Positions 1 to 7,067 are shown, numbered from the stretch's first letter. The stretch is 14,031 bases of DNA from Dehalococcoidales bacterium (GCA_016929875.1 JAFGHZ010000040.1:1-14031); one strand, 5' to 3'. Translations and numbers: made by a program. Notes: generated by a model not told the origin, from the letters alone.

Positions 1-429
1 GAGAAAAAGATAAATACCGAATTGAAGAGGAATAACTATAAGCTGACCGACCAGCGTCGTGCCGTGATTGCCTCTATTATTGCCTGTCAGACTCAATTCA
101 CACCTGCTTCGATATATGAAAGCGTACACCAGACTCACCCCGATATCGGGGTAGTGACGGTATATCGCACATTGGGGATCCTGGTAGAACTGGGACTCGT
201 TTGCGAGTTACACACTTCCGGGGATTATCCTACCTATACAGTCGGCATGCCGGAGCACCACCACCATCATCTGGTATGCAATCGGTGCGGCAAGGTAGTC
301 GATTTCACAGGTCATAGCCTGGCTGAACTGGAGGAAAAGCTTGCCAAAGAGAGCGGTTTCAGAATAGACAACCACATTCTGGAATTCACAGGTCTCTGTT
401 TATCTTGCCAAAGAGGAGCTTCCGATTAA
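1..429 (+). CDS. Fur-family metalloregulator (Fur/Zur/PerR type), 5' end probably outside the window
   Basis: This is a DNA-binding repressor that senses a divalent metal. Numbered from the TTG at 22, the winged-helix region spans about residues 8-60 and contains TPASIYESV and the Fur-typical VVTVYRTLGIL recognition segment. A histidine-rich metal site (H79-H83) follows. Two CxxC pairs (C86/C89 and C126/C129) form the usual structural zinc site. A TTG start at 22 would give 135 aa, a normal size, but the frame is open to base 1 and no good ribosome binding site precedes the TTG. The real start is therefore probably just upstream of the window. The neighbouring ZIP transporter favours a zinc, iron or manganese regulator (inference); the sequence alone does not separate Fur, Zur and PerR. 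Confidence 0.9.
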   Translation, partial: EKKINTELKRNNYKLTDQRRAVIASIIACQTQFTPASIYESVHQTHPDIGVVTVYRTLGILVELGLVCELHTSGDYPTYTVGMPEHHHHHLVCNRCGKVVDFTGHSLAELEEKLAKESGFRIDNHILEFTGLCLSCQRGASD

Positions 430-443
430 TTAAATTATATTGC

Positions 444-457
444 GTGAGATAACTCAC
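444..457. promoter_or_regulatory. Short palindrome between the Fur-type gene and the ZIP gene (possible operator)
   Basis: GTGAG and CTCAC form perfect 5-bp arms around ATAA, in the 53-nt gap just ahead of the ZIP transporter. The position suits an operator for the adjacent Fur-family protein. It does not match any Fur or Zur box consensus I know, and it could equally be a small hairpin. Confidence 0.25.
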
Positions 458-482
458 TAACGTCTTGGGCACTGGAGGTATT

Positions 483-1229
483 ATGAATACATGGTTATAC
501 GCTATACCGAGCGTCATCCTGGTCAGCCTTATTTCTTTGATAGGGGTTTTCACTCTTGCTCTCGGCCAGGACAAGCTAAAGAAAGTGACCTTTATTCTGG
601 TCAGTTTTGCGGTTGGAGGTTTGCTGGGCGGTGCCTTCGTACACCTGATACCGGAAGCTTTTGAAGAATTAGGTATAAACCTGCTCTCCGCCTTATATAT
701 TGTAATCGGGATGTTAATTTTCTTCATTCTGGAGAAATTTATTCGCTGGAGACATTGTCATATTCCTACCTCTGCCGAGCATGTCCACCCGATTGTTACG
801 ATGAATTTAATCGGTGACGGGGTACATAATTTTCTTGACGGTTTGATGATTGGAGCCAGTTACATTGTGGGTATTCCCGTCGGTATTGCGACTACGTTGG
901 CGGTTGTTCTGCACGAGATACCCCAGGAAATCGGTGATTTCGGCATACTGATTCACGGCGGTTTCACAGTGAAAAAAGCCCTGATTTTCAATCTGCTGTC
1001 GGCTCTGACGGCGGTTCTGGGGACTGTTATTTCTCTCGTGGTAGGGCCGCATGTTCATGGTTATACATCAGTGTTACTGCCGATAACGGCGGGCGGCTTC
1101 TTATATATTGCCAGTGCCGACTTGATACCTGAGCTCCAGCGGGATGTCCAAGTATCGAAATCTTTGTTGCAGTTTGCATTAATTGTAGCCGGTATCGGGA
1201 TTATGGCTTTGCTGGTCCTGATTGAATAG
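483..1229 (+). CDS. ZIP-family divalent metal transporter
   Basis: This is a 248-aa integral membrane protein expected to move Zn2+, Fe2+ or Mn2+ across the cytoplasmic membrane. About eight hydrophobic segments are visible. The two ZIP metal-binding signatures are present: HNFLDG (residues 115-120, TM4) and HEIPQE (144-149, TM5). The second has Gln where many ZIPs have His (HEIPHE), which may affect metal preference. The His-rich loop between TM3 and TM4 is short (HCH at 91-93, HVH at 100-102). The start is the ATG at 483, preceded by GGAGG at 474-478; an in-frame TTG at 465 lies upstream of that Shine-Dalgarno sequence and is unlikely. Following a Fur-family gene by about 50 nt suggests metal-dependent control. 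Confidence 0.9.
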   Translation: MNTWLYAIPSVILVSLISLIGVFTLALGQDKLKKVTFILVSFAVGGLLGGAFVHLIPEAFEELGINLLSALYIVIGMLIFFILEKFIRWRHCHIPTSAEHVHPIVTMNLIGDGVHNFLDGLMIGASYIVGIPVGIATTLAVVLHEIPQEIGDFGILIHGGFTVKKALIFNLLSALTAVLGTVISLVVGPHVHGYTSVLLPITAGGFLYIASADLIPELQRDVQVSKSLLQFALIVAGIGIMALLVLIE

Positions 1230-1252
1230 GGCGGAGTTTATGCCGTGGGAAT

Positions 1253-1281
1253 TTGCCCGGGGAGAATAGATAGCATATAAT
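1253..1281 (+). promoter_or_regulatory. Candidate sigma-70 promoter for the MBL-pyrD-tatD-yggU operon
   Basis: TTGCCC (1253-1258) and a perfect TATAAT (1276-1281) are separated by exactly 17 nt. Transcription would begin near 1288, only about 5-11 nt before the GTG/ATG start choices of the next gene. The leader would thus be very short, and translation may be close to leaderless. Confidence 0.6.
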
Positions 1282-1298
1282 CTTGACGGTAAGTGGAG

Positions 1299-2159
1299 AT
1301 GGCAATTAGAATCACGACACTGAGTGAGAATACCGCGGACGCTCTAAGACTTCTGGCAGAGTGGGGCTTGAGTATTCTGGTAGAGACAGAAACAGTCAAT
1401 GTCCTGCTCGATACAGGGCAGAGTATTTCCGTCGTACATAATGCCGATGCGCTGGGTATCGACCTGCGTAAGGTCGATAAGATTGTTTTGAGCCACGGCC
1501 ATGCAGACCACACGGGCGGTCTGTGGAATGTTCTGGAGCGGATGGGGAAGAAGGTCGAAGTGGTCGCTCATCCCGACGTCCGGGACGCAAAATACGCAGG
1601 CCAGCAGGAAGATAAACGAAGGAACATCAGCATTCCTTTTCACCTGGAAGACCTTGAAAAGCTCGGAGCCGTTTTCAAATTCAATAAAGAGCCGGTGAAG
1701 ATAGCCGATAACATAATGACGACCGGCGAAGTGCCGATGGTTACCGACTTCGAACAAATTACCCCCAACCGATTTTATGTGAAAGAGAATTCGGGATGGC
1801 AATCCGATGAAATCAAGGATGACCTGGCGCTAGTTATCAGTACCAGGCTGGGATTAATAGTGATACTCGGTTGCGGACATCGCGGGATGATTAATACTCT
1901 TTATCACGCACAGAAATTGACGGGGAGAAAAGAGATACGGATGGTCATCGGGGGTTGTCATCTTATCGATGCTCCTTTAGAGCGGGTGTATATGACTATC
2001 GAAGCGTTGAGAGAGCTCGACGTGCAAAAGGTAGGGGTTTCTCACTGCACGGGATTGGAAGCATCGGCGATAATGGCACAGGAACTCGGCGAGCGTTTCT
2101 TTTATAATAATGCTTGTACACGGATCGATGTCACCGATAAGGAAATAAAAGTCGATTAG
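1299..2159 (+). CDS. MBL-fold metallo-hydrolase (COG1237 type)
   Basis: A metallo-beta-lactamase-fold protein of about 286 aa. Numbered from the ATG at 1299, the metal motif SHGHADH supplies H66, H68, D70 and H71. Further ligand candidates are the GCGHRG histidine (H194) and an acidic pair (DD, 174-175). The overall pattern (early LLDTGQS strand, HGHADHTGG, late GCGHRG and GGCHL) matches the COG1237 subgroup, whose archaeal members include a dihydropterin ribofuranosyl-aminobenzene phosphate synthase. The substrate here is unknown. The start may be the GTG at 1293 or the ATG at 1299; neither has a well-spaced Shine-Dalgarno sequence, as expected if the mRNA begins near 1288. The gene ends 9 nt before pyrD and is probably co-transcribed with it, without an obvious metabolic link. 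Confidence 0.87.
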   Translation: MAIRITTLSENTADALRLLAEWGLSILVETETVNVLLDTGQSISVVHNADALGIDLRKVDKIVLSHGHADHTGGLWNVLERMGKKVEVVAHPDVRDAKYAGQQEDKRRNISIPFHLEDLEKLGAVFKFNKEPVKIADNIMTTGEVPMVTDFEQITPNRFYVKENSGWQSDEIKDDLALVISTRLGLIVILGCGHRGMINTLYHAQKLTGRKEIRMVIGGCHLIDAPLERVYMTIEALRELDVQKVGVSHCTGLEASAIMAQELGERFFYNNACTRIDVTDKEIKVD

Positions 2160-2168
2160 AGGGGTGCG

Positions 2169-3092
2169 ATGAATCTTTCAGTGCAGTTGGCTCCCAAAAA
2201 TAAAAGGGGATTGAAGCTGAAGAACCCGGTGATGACTGCCTCCGGAACTTTCGGTTACGGGATGGAGTACGAGCACCTTTTCGATATTCAAAAGCTCGGG
2301 GTGATTGTCTGTAAAGGCACGACACTGGAGCCTCGAGAGGGTAATCCCCAGCCTCGAATCGTGGAAACGGCCGGCGGTATGCTCAATTCCATCGGTCTGC
2401 AAAACGTCGGGCTGGATGTCCTAATAAAAGAGAAAGCCCCCGTCTGGGCAAAGTGGGAAGTGCCGGTGATTGTCAATATCGCCGGAAAAACCGTCGATGA
2501 CTATGCGCGGCTGGCGGCGGGACTCGATGGAGTGGCCGGAGTCAGCGGTATCGAAGTCAATATCAGTTGCCCGAACGTAAGTGCCGGCGGTGCGGAATTC
2601 GGTGCCGACCCCGCTTCTGCCGCGAAGGTGACCGAAGCCGTGAGAAAAGCAACTTCTCTGCCGGTGATTGTCAAACTGACGCCGAACACGGCGGAAATTA
2701 TCGGCATCGCAAAAGCAGTGGCTGCCGCCGGTGCCGATGCTCTGTGTTTAATCAATACTGTTAAAGCTATGGCAATCGATGTTAAAACACAAAAACCGAT
2801 ACTGGGTAACGGTTACGGAGGACTTTCGGGGCCTGCCATCAAGCCGGTTGCCTTACAGATGGTCTACTCGGTCTTCAAAAACGTGAAAGTGCCGATTATC
2901 GGCTGCGGCGGTATTGCTAACGGTCACGATGCCGTCGAGTTCATTATGGCGGGCGCGACAGCCGTCCAGGTAGGCACCGCCAGCTTCATGAATCCCCGCG
3001 CTCCGATGGATGTACTGGAAGGGATTGAAAAGTTCTTGCGGGAAGAAAATATTAAAGATGTCCGCGAACTTATCGGTGTTGCGCAGCGCTGA
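2169..3092 (+). CDS. pyrD: Dihydroorotate dehydrogenase, class 1B catalytic subunit
   Basis: Oxidises dihydroorotate to orotate in de novo pyrimidine synthesis, in the cytoplasm with FMN. The 307-aa length fits the class 1 family. Visible motifs are the N-terminal NPVMTASGTFGYG, FMN-contact lysine CKGTT (K49), the NISCPNV motif with the class 1 catalytic-base cysteine (C134; class 2 has Ser), INTVKAMAID, GGLSGPAIKP (218-226) and the phosphate-binding IIGCGGIA and GATAVQVGT. The class 1B pattern implies an NAD-linked partner, PyrK, which is not in the window. A purine-rich GAGGGG lies just upstream of the ATG. The stop overlaps the tatD start (TGATG), so the two are probably translationally coupled. 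Confidence 0.96.
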   Translation: MNLSVQLAPKNKRGLKLKNPVMTASGTFGYGMEYEHLFDIQKLGVIVCKGTTLEPREGNPQPRIVETAGGMLNSIGLQNVGLDVLIKEKAPVWAKWEVPVIVNIAGKTVDDYARLAAGLDGVAGVSGIEVNISCPNVSAGGAEFGADPASAAKVTEAVRKATSLPVIVKLTPNTAEIIGIAKAVAAAGADALCLINTVKAMAIDVKTQKPILGNGYGGLSGPAIKPVALQMVYSVFKNVKVPIIGCGGIANGHDAVEFIMAGATAVQVGTASFMNPRAPMDVLEGIEKFLREENIKDVRELIGVAQR

Positions 3093-3901
3093 TGGAAAAT
3101 AAACCAGCGATACAGAGGCTGTCTCTCATCGATACCCATGCCCATCTGGATATGAAAGATTTTACCGCCGATTGCGATGCCGTCGTGGCAAGAGCAGTCG
3201 ATGCTGGTGTCGATAAAATTCTCACGGCGGGCACCGATGTAAAGTCGAGTGCCAGGGCCGTCGACTTGTCTCAGAAATACCCTCAGGTTTTTGCGGCGGT
3301 CGGGATTCACCCGCACGAGGCCGGTAACGTTCAGAAAGCGGATATAAACCGCATCGCGGAAATATCGAAAAGTCCCAAGGTGGTTGCCCTGGGGGAGATG
3401 GGGCTGGATTTCTACCGCAATTATTCGCCCCGGGAAGCACAATTGCAGGTCTTGAAGTGGCAGCTGGAACTGGCGACGGAGGTTTCTCTACCGGTGATTA
3501 TCCACGACCGGCAGGCTACCTCCGATATTCAGAAAATCCTGGCGGAGTGGGTGAAACTCATTTATCCCCGTTGCCCCGGCGTGATTCACTGTTTCAGCGG
3601 TAACAAACAAAGCGCCGCAAAATATATGGAGATGGGGTTTTACCTCGCTTTCGGGGGGTATATCAGCTATCCGGGCAGTAACGCATCGGAAGTCATAAAG
3701 ACTATTCCATATGAGAGGCTACTGGTGGAAACGGATTGTCCTTTTCTACCACCCCAGAAATACCGCGGCAAGCGTAACGAACCTGCCTATGCAGTACTGA
3801 CGGCAGAGGTACTGGCGGGAATCCTGGGAAAAACGGTACAAGCGGTTGCGGAACAGACTACGGAAAATGCGGAGAGACTGTTCGGGTTTGACCGGGGGTG
3901 A
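3092..3901 (+). CDS. tatD: TatD-family metal-dependent deoxyribonuclease
   Basis: A 269-aa amidohydrolase-fold hydrolase, expected to be cytoplasmic and to act on DNA ends (3'-5' DNase in E. coli TatD). All expected metal and catalytic residues are visible: DTHAH (H16, H18), GEMGLDFY (E102), VIIHDR (H138), IHCFSG (H166) and LVETDCPFLPP (D215). The C-terminal TTENAERLFG is also typical. The ATG overlaps the pyrD stop by one base, so it belongs to the same operon. Despite the family name it has no role in Tat export. Confidence 0.95.
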   Translation: MENKPAIQRLSLIDTHAHLDMKDFTADCDAVVARAVDAGVDKILTAGTDVKSSARAVDLSQKYPQVFAAVGIHPHEAGNVQKADINRIAEISKSPKVVALGEMGLDFYRNYSPREAQLQVLKWQLELATEVSLPVIIHDRQATSDIQKILAEWVKLIYPRCPGVIHCFSGNKQSAAKYMEMGFYLAFGGYISYPGSNASEVIKTIPYERLLVETDCPFLPPQKYRGKRNEPAYAVLTAEVLAGILGKTVQAVAEQTTENAERLFGFDRG

Positions 3902-3917
3902 AATGTTGTTTTTCTGG

Positions 3918-3958
3918 ATTCCAACCGGAGTTTATCCCGATTTCACCGGGGCTGGAAT
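3918..3958. repeat. Imperfect inverted repeat between tatD and yggU
   Basis: ATTCCA (3918-3923) pairs with TGGAAT (3953-3958), and inside it CCCG (3936-3939) pairs with CGGG (3947-3950) around a 7-nt loop. The architecture, a GGATTCC-like left arm and a GGAAT-containing right arm around a GC-rich core, resembles dispersed REP-type palindromes. No U-tract follows, so it is not a classical terminator. Only one copy lies in the window. Confidence 0.45.
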
Positions 3959-3976
3959 GGAGTATCAGGAGAGAGA

Positions 3977-4264
3977 TTGAGTAAAATTACAGTCCAGGCA
4001 CATCCGGGTGGGAAGAAGAATGAGGTCTTGCGATTTCAGGACGGTGTCTGGCACCTGAAAATTGCCGCGCCGCCAGTGGAAGGCAAGGCTAACAAGGAAT
4101 TAATCGAGTTTTTGAGTGAAATTCTCGATGTCAGCAAAAGCCGACTCTCGATCGACAAAGGTGCGACCAGCCGCAGGAAGCTCGTTTCCATAGAGGGGCT
4201 GACGGCGGAAGAAGTCGAGAGAAGATTGAGGGTAACTTTACCTGCGACGATACCGGGCTTCTAG
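3977..4264 (+). CDS. yggU: YggU/DUF167 family protein
   Basis: A 95-aa protein of the widespread DUF167 family, whose molecular role is unknown. Family hallmarks are the N-terminal TVQAHPGGKKNEV, the central LKIAAPPVEGKANKELIEFL segment and LSIDKGATSRRKLVSIEGL. The start is a TTG at 3977, supported by AGGAG at 3967-3971 with a 5-nt spacer; no better ATG exists. It follows tatD by 75 nt, a gap holding the inverted repeat, and may be the last gene of the pyrD operon. Confidence 0.9.
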   Translation: MSKITVQAHPGGKKNEVLRFQDGVWHLKIAAPPVEGKANKELIEFLSEILDVSKSRLSIDKGATSRRKLVSIEGLTAEEVERRLRVTLPATIPGF

Positions 4265-4277
4265 CTTCTTCCAATAA

Positions 4278-4553
4278 ATGCTGGACAAGGTGTTTCAAGA
4301 AGCTTTCCGTGTTCTCAAACCGGGCGGCAGATTGATGGTTTCCGATATGGTATTGCTGAAGGAACTTCCCAGGAGTATTAAGGATTCGGTGGAAGCTTAT
4401 GTCGGGTGCATTGCCGGTGCTTCGATGAAGGGTGATTATTTAAAAATGGTTGAGGATGCCGGTTTTAAGAGTGTTGCCGTGGTCAATGAAAATGAAGCGA
4501 GAGAAGCCGAGAAAGTCGGGCTCCCCATTTTTAGTGTCAGGTTCAAGCTGTAA
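4278..4553 (+). pseudogene. C-terminal remnant of an arsenite S-adenosylmethyltransferase-like protein
   Basis: The 91 codons read as the C-terminal third of an ArsM-type methyltransferase. VFQEAFRVLKPGGRLMVSD is the typical post-motif segment, followed by EAYVGCIAGA, which keeps the conserved C-terminal cysteine, and then DYLKMVEDAGF. The SAM-binding N-terminal half, with its GxGxG motif and two further cysteines, is absent. Homology begins 14 nt after the yggU stop. No ribosome binding site precedes the ATG at 4278. The frame is undamaged over the retained part, so the truncation may be recent. I infer no methyltransferase activity. Confidence 0.75.
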
Positions 4554-4572
4554 AACCGTAACTGTTCAGGCG

Positions 4573-5784
4573 TCAGGCTTTTCGGAAACTGCTGACGATT
4601 TCCCTCAAGTTCGGACGTTTTCCGTACATCAACAGGTAGACGCGGAAGAGTTTGGTCACCAATATAAAGCACCCGATGATGGACAGGATGAGAATTAAGA
4701 TACTGACAACCAGCTCCCAGATTGGAATTTCAAACATCCCCATGCGGACGATGACGGTAAGCGGTGCGGTGAAGGGGATGAAGGTTAATATCTTCACGAC
4801 GATATTTTCCGGGTGCTCCATGATAAGTCCTAAAAAGTAAAGAGGGATGACAACCGGGATGGTAAACAGGGGCGATAGCTGCTGTCCGTCACGTGCGGTA
4901 GGGCTGATAGATCCGATCCCTGCCATGACGACGGCTACGAACAAATAACCCAGGATAAAATATAATACCCCGAGTATCCAGAAATCAGGGGAAATCTGCA
5001 ATGCCCCGATGATACCCCCGAAATTTGAAGAAGCGATTCTAAACAGAAAATTGGCAGAAATCAGCCAGATAATAATCTGCAGCAGACCGGCGGCCCCGAG
5101 TCCGATTATCTTACCTGCGAGCAGTTGTTTCGGGGAGATGGATGACAGGAGAATCTCCATCACACGGTTTTCTTTTTCTTCCAGCAGTCCCTGGAGTAAA
5201 TAGCCGGACGAGAAGAAAATCGACATCATCAACAGAAAGCAGAAGACATAGGGCAGGATAAGAGCCGCAAGCCCTCCCTGCCGCGGAGCTACTTCACCGG
5301 TACCTGTCAATGTCGTGCTGGCGATATTCATCAGAGATTTAACGCGTTCGATAACGGTGGCGTCATCTCCTTTCAGAAGATTGCTCAGCAGGAAATCGCC
5401 GATTACCGACCTTATCGTGCTGTTAGGCTCGAGCTCATTTTTGAGAGTGTACCGCAAGATAAGGGCCGTCGACATGTAATTTTCCGGAATGACAAAATAT
5501 TCCTTGATATCAGCATCTATCAGAGCGGTTTTGGCTTCATCTTCCGTATTAAATTGAATGAGTTCTATCTGTCCCTGCGAGGTATTTTCGGTGAAGATGC
5601 CGACTTCGTCGACGTAACCGATTTTCTGTATTTCCGTGGATGGCTTTATCATACCCGGGATTACCTGAGCCGCCAGTATACCCAGAAGAGCCACCAGTGG
5701 GAAAGCAATAGTGAGAATGATAAAAGCTTTACGTCTTATCGTAATAAGGAATTCATGCTTGATTAGCAACATGGTTTTATTCAT
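4573..5784 (-). CDS. ABC-2 type exporter permease (NatB-like)
   Basis: A membrane permease of about 403 aa. The first transmembrane helix lies at about residues 18-44, followed by an extracytoplasmic domain of about 130 residues. A C-terminal bundle of five or six helices begins near LPYVFCFLLMMSIFFSSGYLLQ (shown here in part) and carries the ABC-2 EEKENRVMEILLSS motif. This matches the NatB/YhaP group that exports Na+ or other small molecules; the substrate cannot be told from sequence. The frame extends 19 codons further upstream, but the ATG at 5784 (MNKTMLLIKHEF) is preferred. It overlaps the ATPase stop by 8 nt, typical of a coupled exporter operon, and the upstream extension lies wholly within the ATPase gene. 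The 3' end faces the ArsM-like remnant across 19 nt with no clear terminator. Confidence 0.92.
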   Translation of the reverse strand: MNKTMLLIKHEFLITIRRKAFIILTIAFPLVALLGILAAQVIPGMIKPSTEIQKIGYVDEVGIFTENTSQGQIELIQFNTEDEAKTALIDADIKEYFVIPENYMSTALILRYTLKNELEPNSTIRSVIGDFLLSNLLKGDDATVIERVKSLMNIASTTLTGTGEVAPRQGGLAALILPYVFCFLLMMSIFFSSGYLLQGLLEEKENRVMEILLSSISPKQLLAGKIIGLGAAGLLQIIIWLISANFLFRIASSNFGGIIGALQISPDFWILGVLYFILGYLFVAVVMAGIGSISPTARDGQQLSPLFTIPVVIPLYFLGLIMEHPENIVVKILTFIPFTAPLTVIVRMGMFEIPIWELVVSILILILSIIGCFILVTKLFRVYLLMYGKRPNLREIVSSFRKA

Positions 5785-6673
5785 TTTTATTCCCGGCAAC
5801 TTTGATGAAGATTTCATTGAGAGAAGGGGATGACAATTCAAAACGATTGACTGCGATACCTTTTTTCACCAGACTCTCCAGCAGTATTTGAGGTGTCGTT
5901 TGCTTATCGAGCATCAATTCTACAGTCTTGTTGTGCATTCGTTTCTCGGTTACGCCCGGGATATCGCCCAGCTCACCCTCGTATTCTACGAACACCGAGT
6001 TATTCCGATATCTGGACTTGATGCTCGATAAATCCCCGTAGAGTACCGTCCGCCCTTTGTTTATCATCAGGATACGGTCGCTGAGTTCTTCGATATCGTT
6101 CATCCGGTGGGTACTCATAATAACAGATTTCCCCTGGTTGCGGAGTTCCCTGATGAGTTCTTTAAGGAGTTGCGTATTGACCGGGTCCAGTCCGGCGAAA
6201 GGCTCGTCCAGAATGATTAACTTCGGGTCGTGGATAAGAGTGACGATGACCTGAATGATTTGCCCCATACCGCGGCTCAATTCTTCGATTTTCTTGCTTT
6301 TGTGCTGCAGCATATCTGCTCTTTTAAGCAGTTGTTCCCCTCGCTCTGTGGCGGTCCGGGCGTCAATGCCTTTCAAAGAGGCAAAATAGACGATGGTTTC
6401 GGAAATGCGTAATTTCTTGTAAAGTCCTCTTTCCTCCGGGAGGTAGCCGATTTCACTCTTGCTGTCATCGTTCAGATGCTTGCCCATAATCTTGATTTCA
6501 CCGGAATCGGGTTTGATAATGTCCATTATCATTCTGATAGTCGTTGTTTTACCGGCGCCGTTGGGACCGATTAAGCCGAAGATTTCCCCCGGATTGATGG
6601 CGAAGGACAAATCGTTGACGACGGCCCTGTTCCCGTAGGCTTTGAGGATATGATTGACTTCAACAGTGAACAT
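5777..6673 (-). CDS. ABC transporter ATP-binding protein (NatA-like)
   Basis: The 298-aa nucleotide-binding subunit powering the adjacent ABC-2 permease. Walker A is GPNGAGKT (36-43). The Q-loop region reads IGYLPEERGLY, as in NatA-type exporters. The ABC signature is LSRGMGQ (132-138), Walker B is LIILDE (152-157) followed by PFAGLDP, and the switch histidine is H189 (MSTHRM). A C-terminal extension of about 80 residues ends in LNEIFIKVAG, typical of DUF4162-containing exporter ATPases. The ATG at 6673 has an upstream AAAGGTG as ribosome binding site. It is the first gene of a two-gene leftward operon with the permease. Confidence 0.95.
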   Translation of the reverse strand: MFTVEVNHILKAYGNRAVVNDLSFAINPGEIFGLIGPNGAGKTTTIRMIMDIIKPDSGEIKIMGKHLNDDSKSEIGYLPEERGLYKKLRISETIVYFASLKGIDARTATERGEQLLKRADMLQHKSKKIEELSRGMGQIIQVIVTLIHDPKLIILDEPFAGLDPVNTQLLKELIRELRNQGKSVIMSTHRMNDIEELSDRILMINKGRTVLYGDLSSIKSRYRNNSVFVEYEGELGDIPGVTEKRMHNKTVELMLDKQTTPQILLESLVKKGIAVNRFELSSPSLNEIFIKVAGNKNE

Positions 6674-6702
6674 TTCGAATACACCTTTGTTTATTAAAAA
6701 TC

Positions 6703-6711
6703 ATTATAACA
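6703..6711 (-). promoter_or_regulatory. Candidate extended -10 promoter for the ABC exporter operon
   Basis: Read on the minus strand the sequence is TGTTATAAT, an extended -10 (TGn plus perfect TATAAT) about 30 nt upstream of the ATPase ATG. No good -35 hexamer sits at the expected distance, which is common for extended -10 promoters. The transcript would start near 6696. Confidence 0.5.
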
Positions 6712-6843
6712 TATAGGGTCGGCGGTGGAAGGGGTTTCACTTTTTTGGGTACTACTTGCATTTGGTTGAAGAGTGTCATAATTTCAAGAGTTGCATTACA
6801 CAACCCTTTCGACTGCGCTCAGGGCAAGCGACCCTCTACTTAA

Positions 6844-6866
6844 TCTCCTCCCTCTTAGGGAGGAGA
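6844..6866. repeat. Perfect 10-bp hairpin in the divergent region
   Basis: TCTCCTCCCT (6844-6853) and AGGGAGGAGA (6857-6866) are perfectly complementary around a CTT loop. It lies upstream of both flanking promoters, so it cannot terminate either operon in the usual sense. An outer CCTCT (6833-6837) could instead pair with AGAGG (6877-6881) of the next hairpin. Confidence 0.7.
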
Positions 6867-6875
6867 AATAATAAT

Positions 6876-6903
6876 GAGAGGAAGGGCGAAGGCCCTTCCT
6901 CTT
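6876..6903. repeat. Perfect 11-bp hairpin in the divergent region
   Basis: AGAGGAAGGGC (6877-6887) pairs perfectly with GCCCTTCCTCT (6892-6902) around GAAG, with one further G-U pair (6876/6903). It begins 9 nt after the previous hairpin. No U-run follows on either strand. It may be part of a composite palindromic mobile repeat. Confidence 0.7.
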
Positions 6904-6993
6904 CTGGAACTTCTACCCAGTCCCATCGGATTTAGTAATTCCCAAATAAGAAACAACCAAAATCAAGCAGGGCCCCTATGAAGCAGGGTGTTC

Positions 6994-7022
6994 TTGACAA
7001 ATCAGATTCGGCGCTATATAAT
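6994..7022 (+). promoter_or_regulatory. Perfect consensus sigma-70 promoter for the MerR-like/GHKL operon
   Basis: TTGACA (6994-6999) and TATAAT (7017-7022) both match consensus exactly, with the optimal 17-nt spacer. Predicted start of transcription is near 7029. The 17-nt spacing differs from the 19-20 nt of classical MerR-activated promoters, so strong basal expression or repression is more likely than MerR-style activation (inference). Confidence 0.85.
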
Positions 7023-7030
7023 TCAGGCAG

Positions 7031-7067
7031 AATTACATGAAATATTATCTGAAAGAATTCATGAAAT
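7031..7067. promoter_or_regulatory. Direct repeat over the 5' leader and start of the MerR-like gene (possible operator)
   Basis: AATT(A)CATGAAAT occurs at 7031-7043 and, without the extra A, at 7056-7067. The shared CATGAAAT cores lie 24 bp apart. The second copy contains the palindrome TTCATGAA (7058-7065) and overlaps the start codon at 7066. Its place just downstream of the predicted transcription start fits a roadblock-type autorepression site. Confidence 0.4.

Larger units (their letters stand above)
6674..7065. other. Divergent intergenic region between the ABC exporter and the MerR-like/GHKL unit
   Basis: This 392-bp stretch has no convincing gene. It holds the leftward extended -10 promoter (6703-6711), a REP-like segment CCCT...AGGG at 6804-6824, two strong hairpins (6844-6866 and 6876-6903), the rightward consensus promoter (6994-7022) and a direct repeat (7031-7067). 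The central 6750-6960 part looks like accumulated repetitive elements rather than coding sequence. Confidence 0.6.

Noticed and set aside
313..345. Possible engineered His-tag or low-complexity artefact suggested by the HHHHH run in the Fur-type protein
   Set aside because: The run is at about 256-270, not at a terminus, and a His-rich site directly before CxxC is a normal Fur-family metal-binding feature.
2924..3442. A 172-codon minus-strand frame opposite pyrD and tatD
   Set aside because: It lies antisense to two well-conserved genes, has no recognisable motif or ribosome binding site, and is a codon-usage shadow.
5785..5841. Longer start for the ABC permease
   Set aside because: The extra 19 codons lie wholly inside the ATPase gene and are not permease-like; the ATG at 5784 gives the usual short overlap.
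6756..6782. Second rightward promoter TTGCAT-CATAAT
   Set aside because: The spacer is only 15 nt and no gene or transcript candidate starts downstream before the consensus promoter.
6844..6903. Rho-independent terminators
   Set aside because: Neither hairpin is followed by a U-tract and both lie upstream of divergent promoters rather than downstream of genes.
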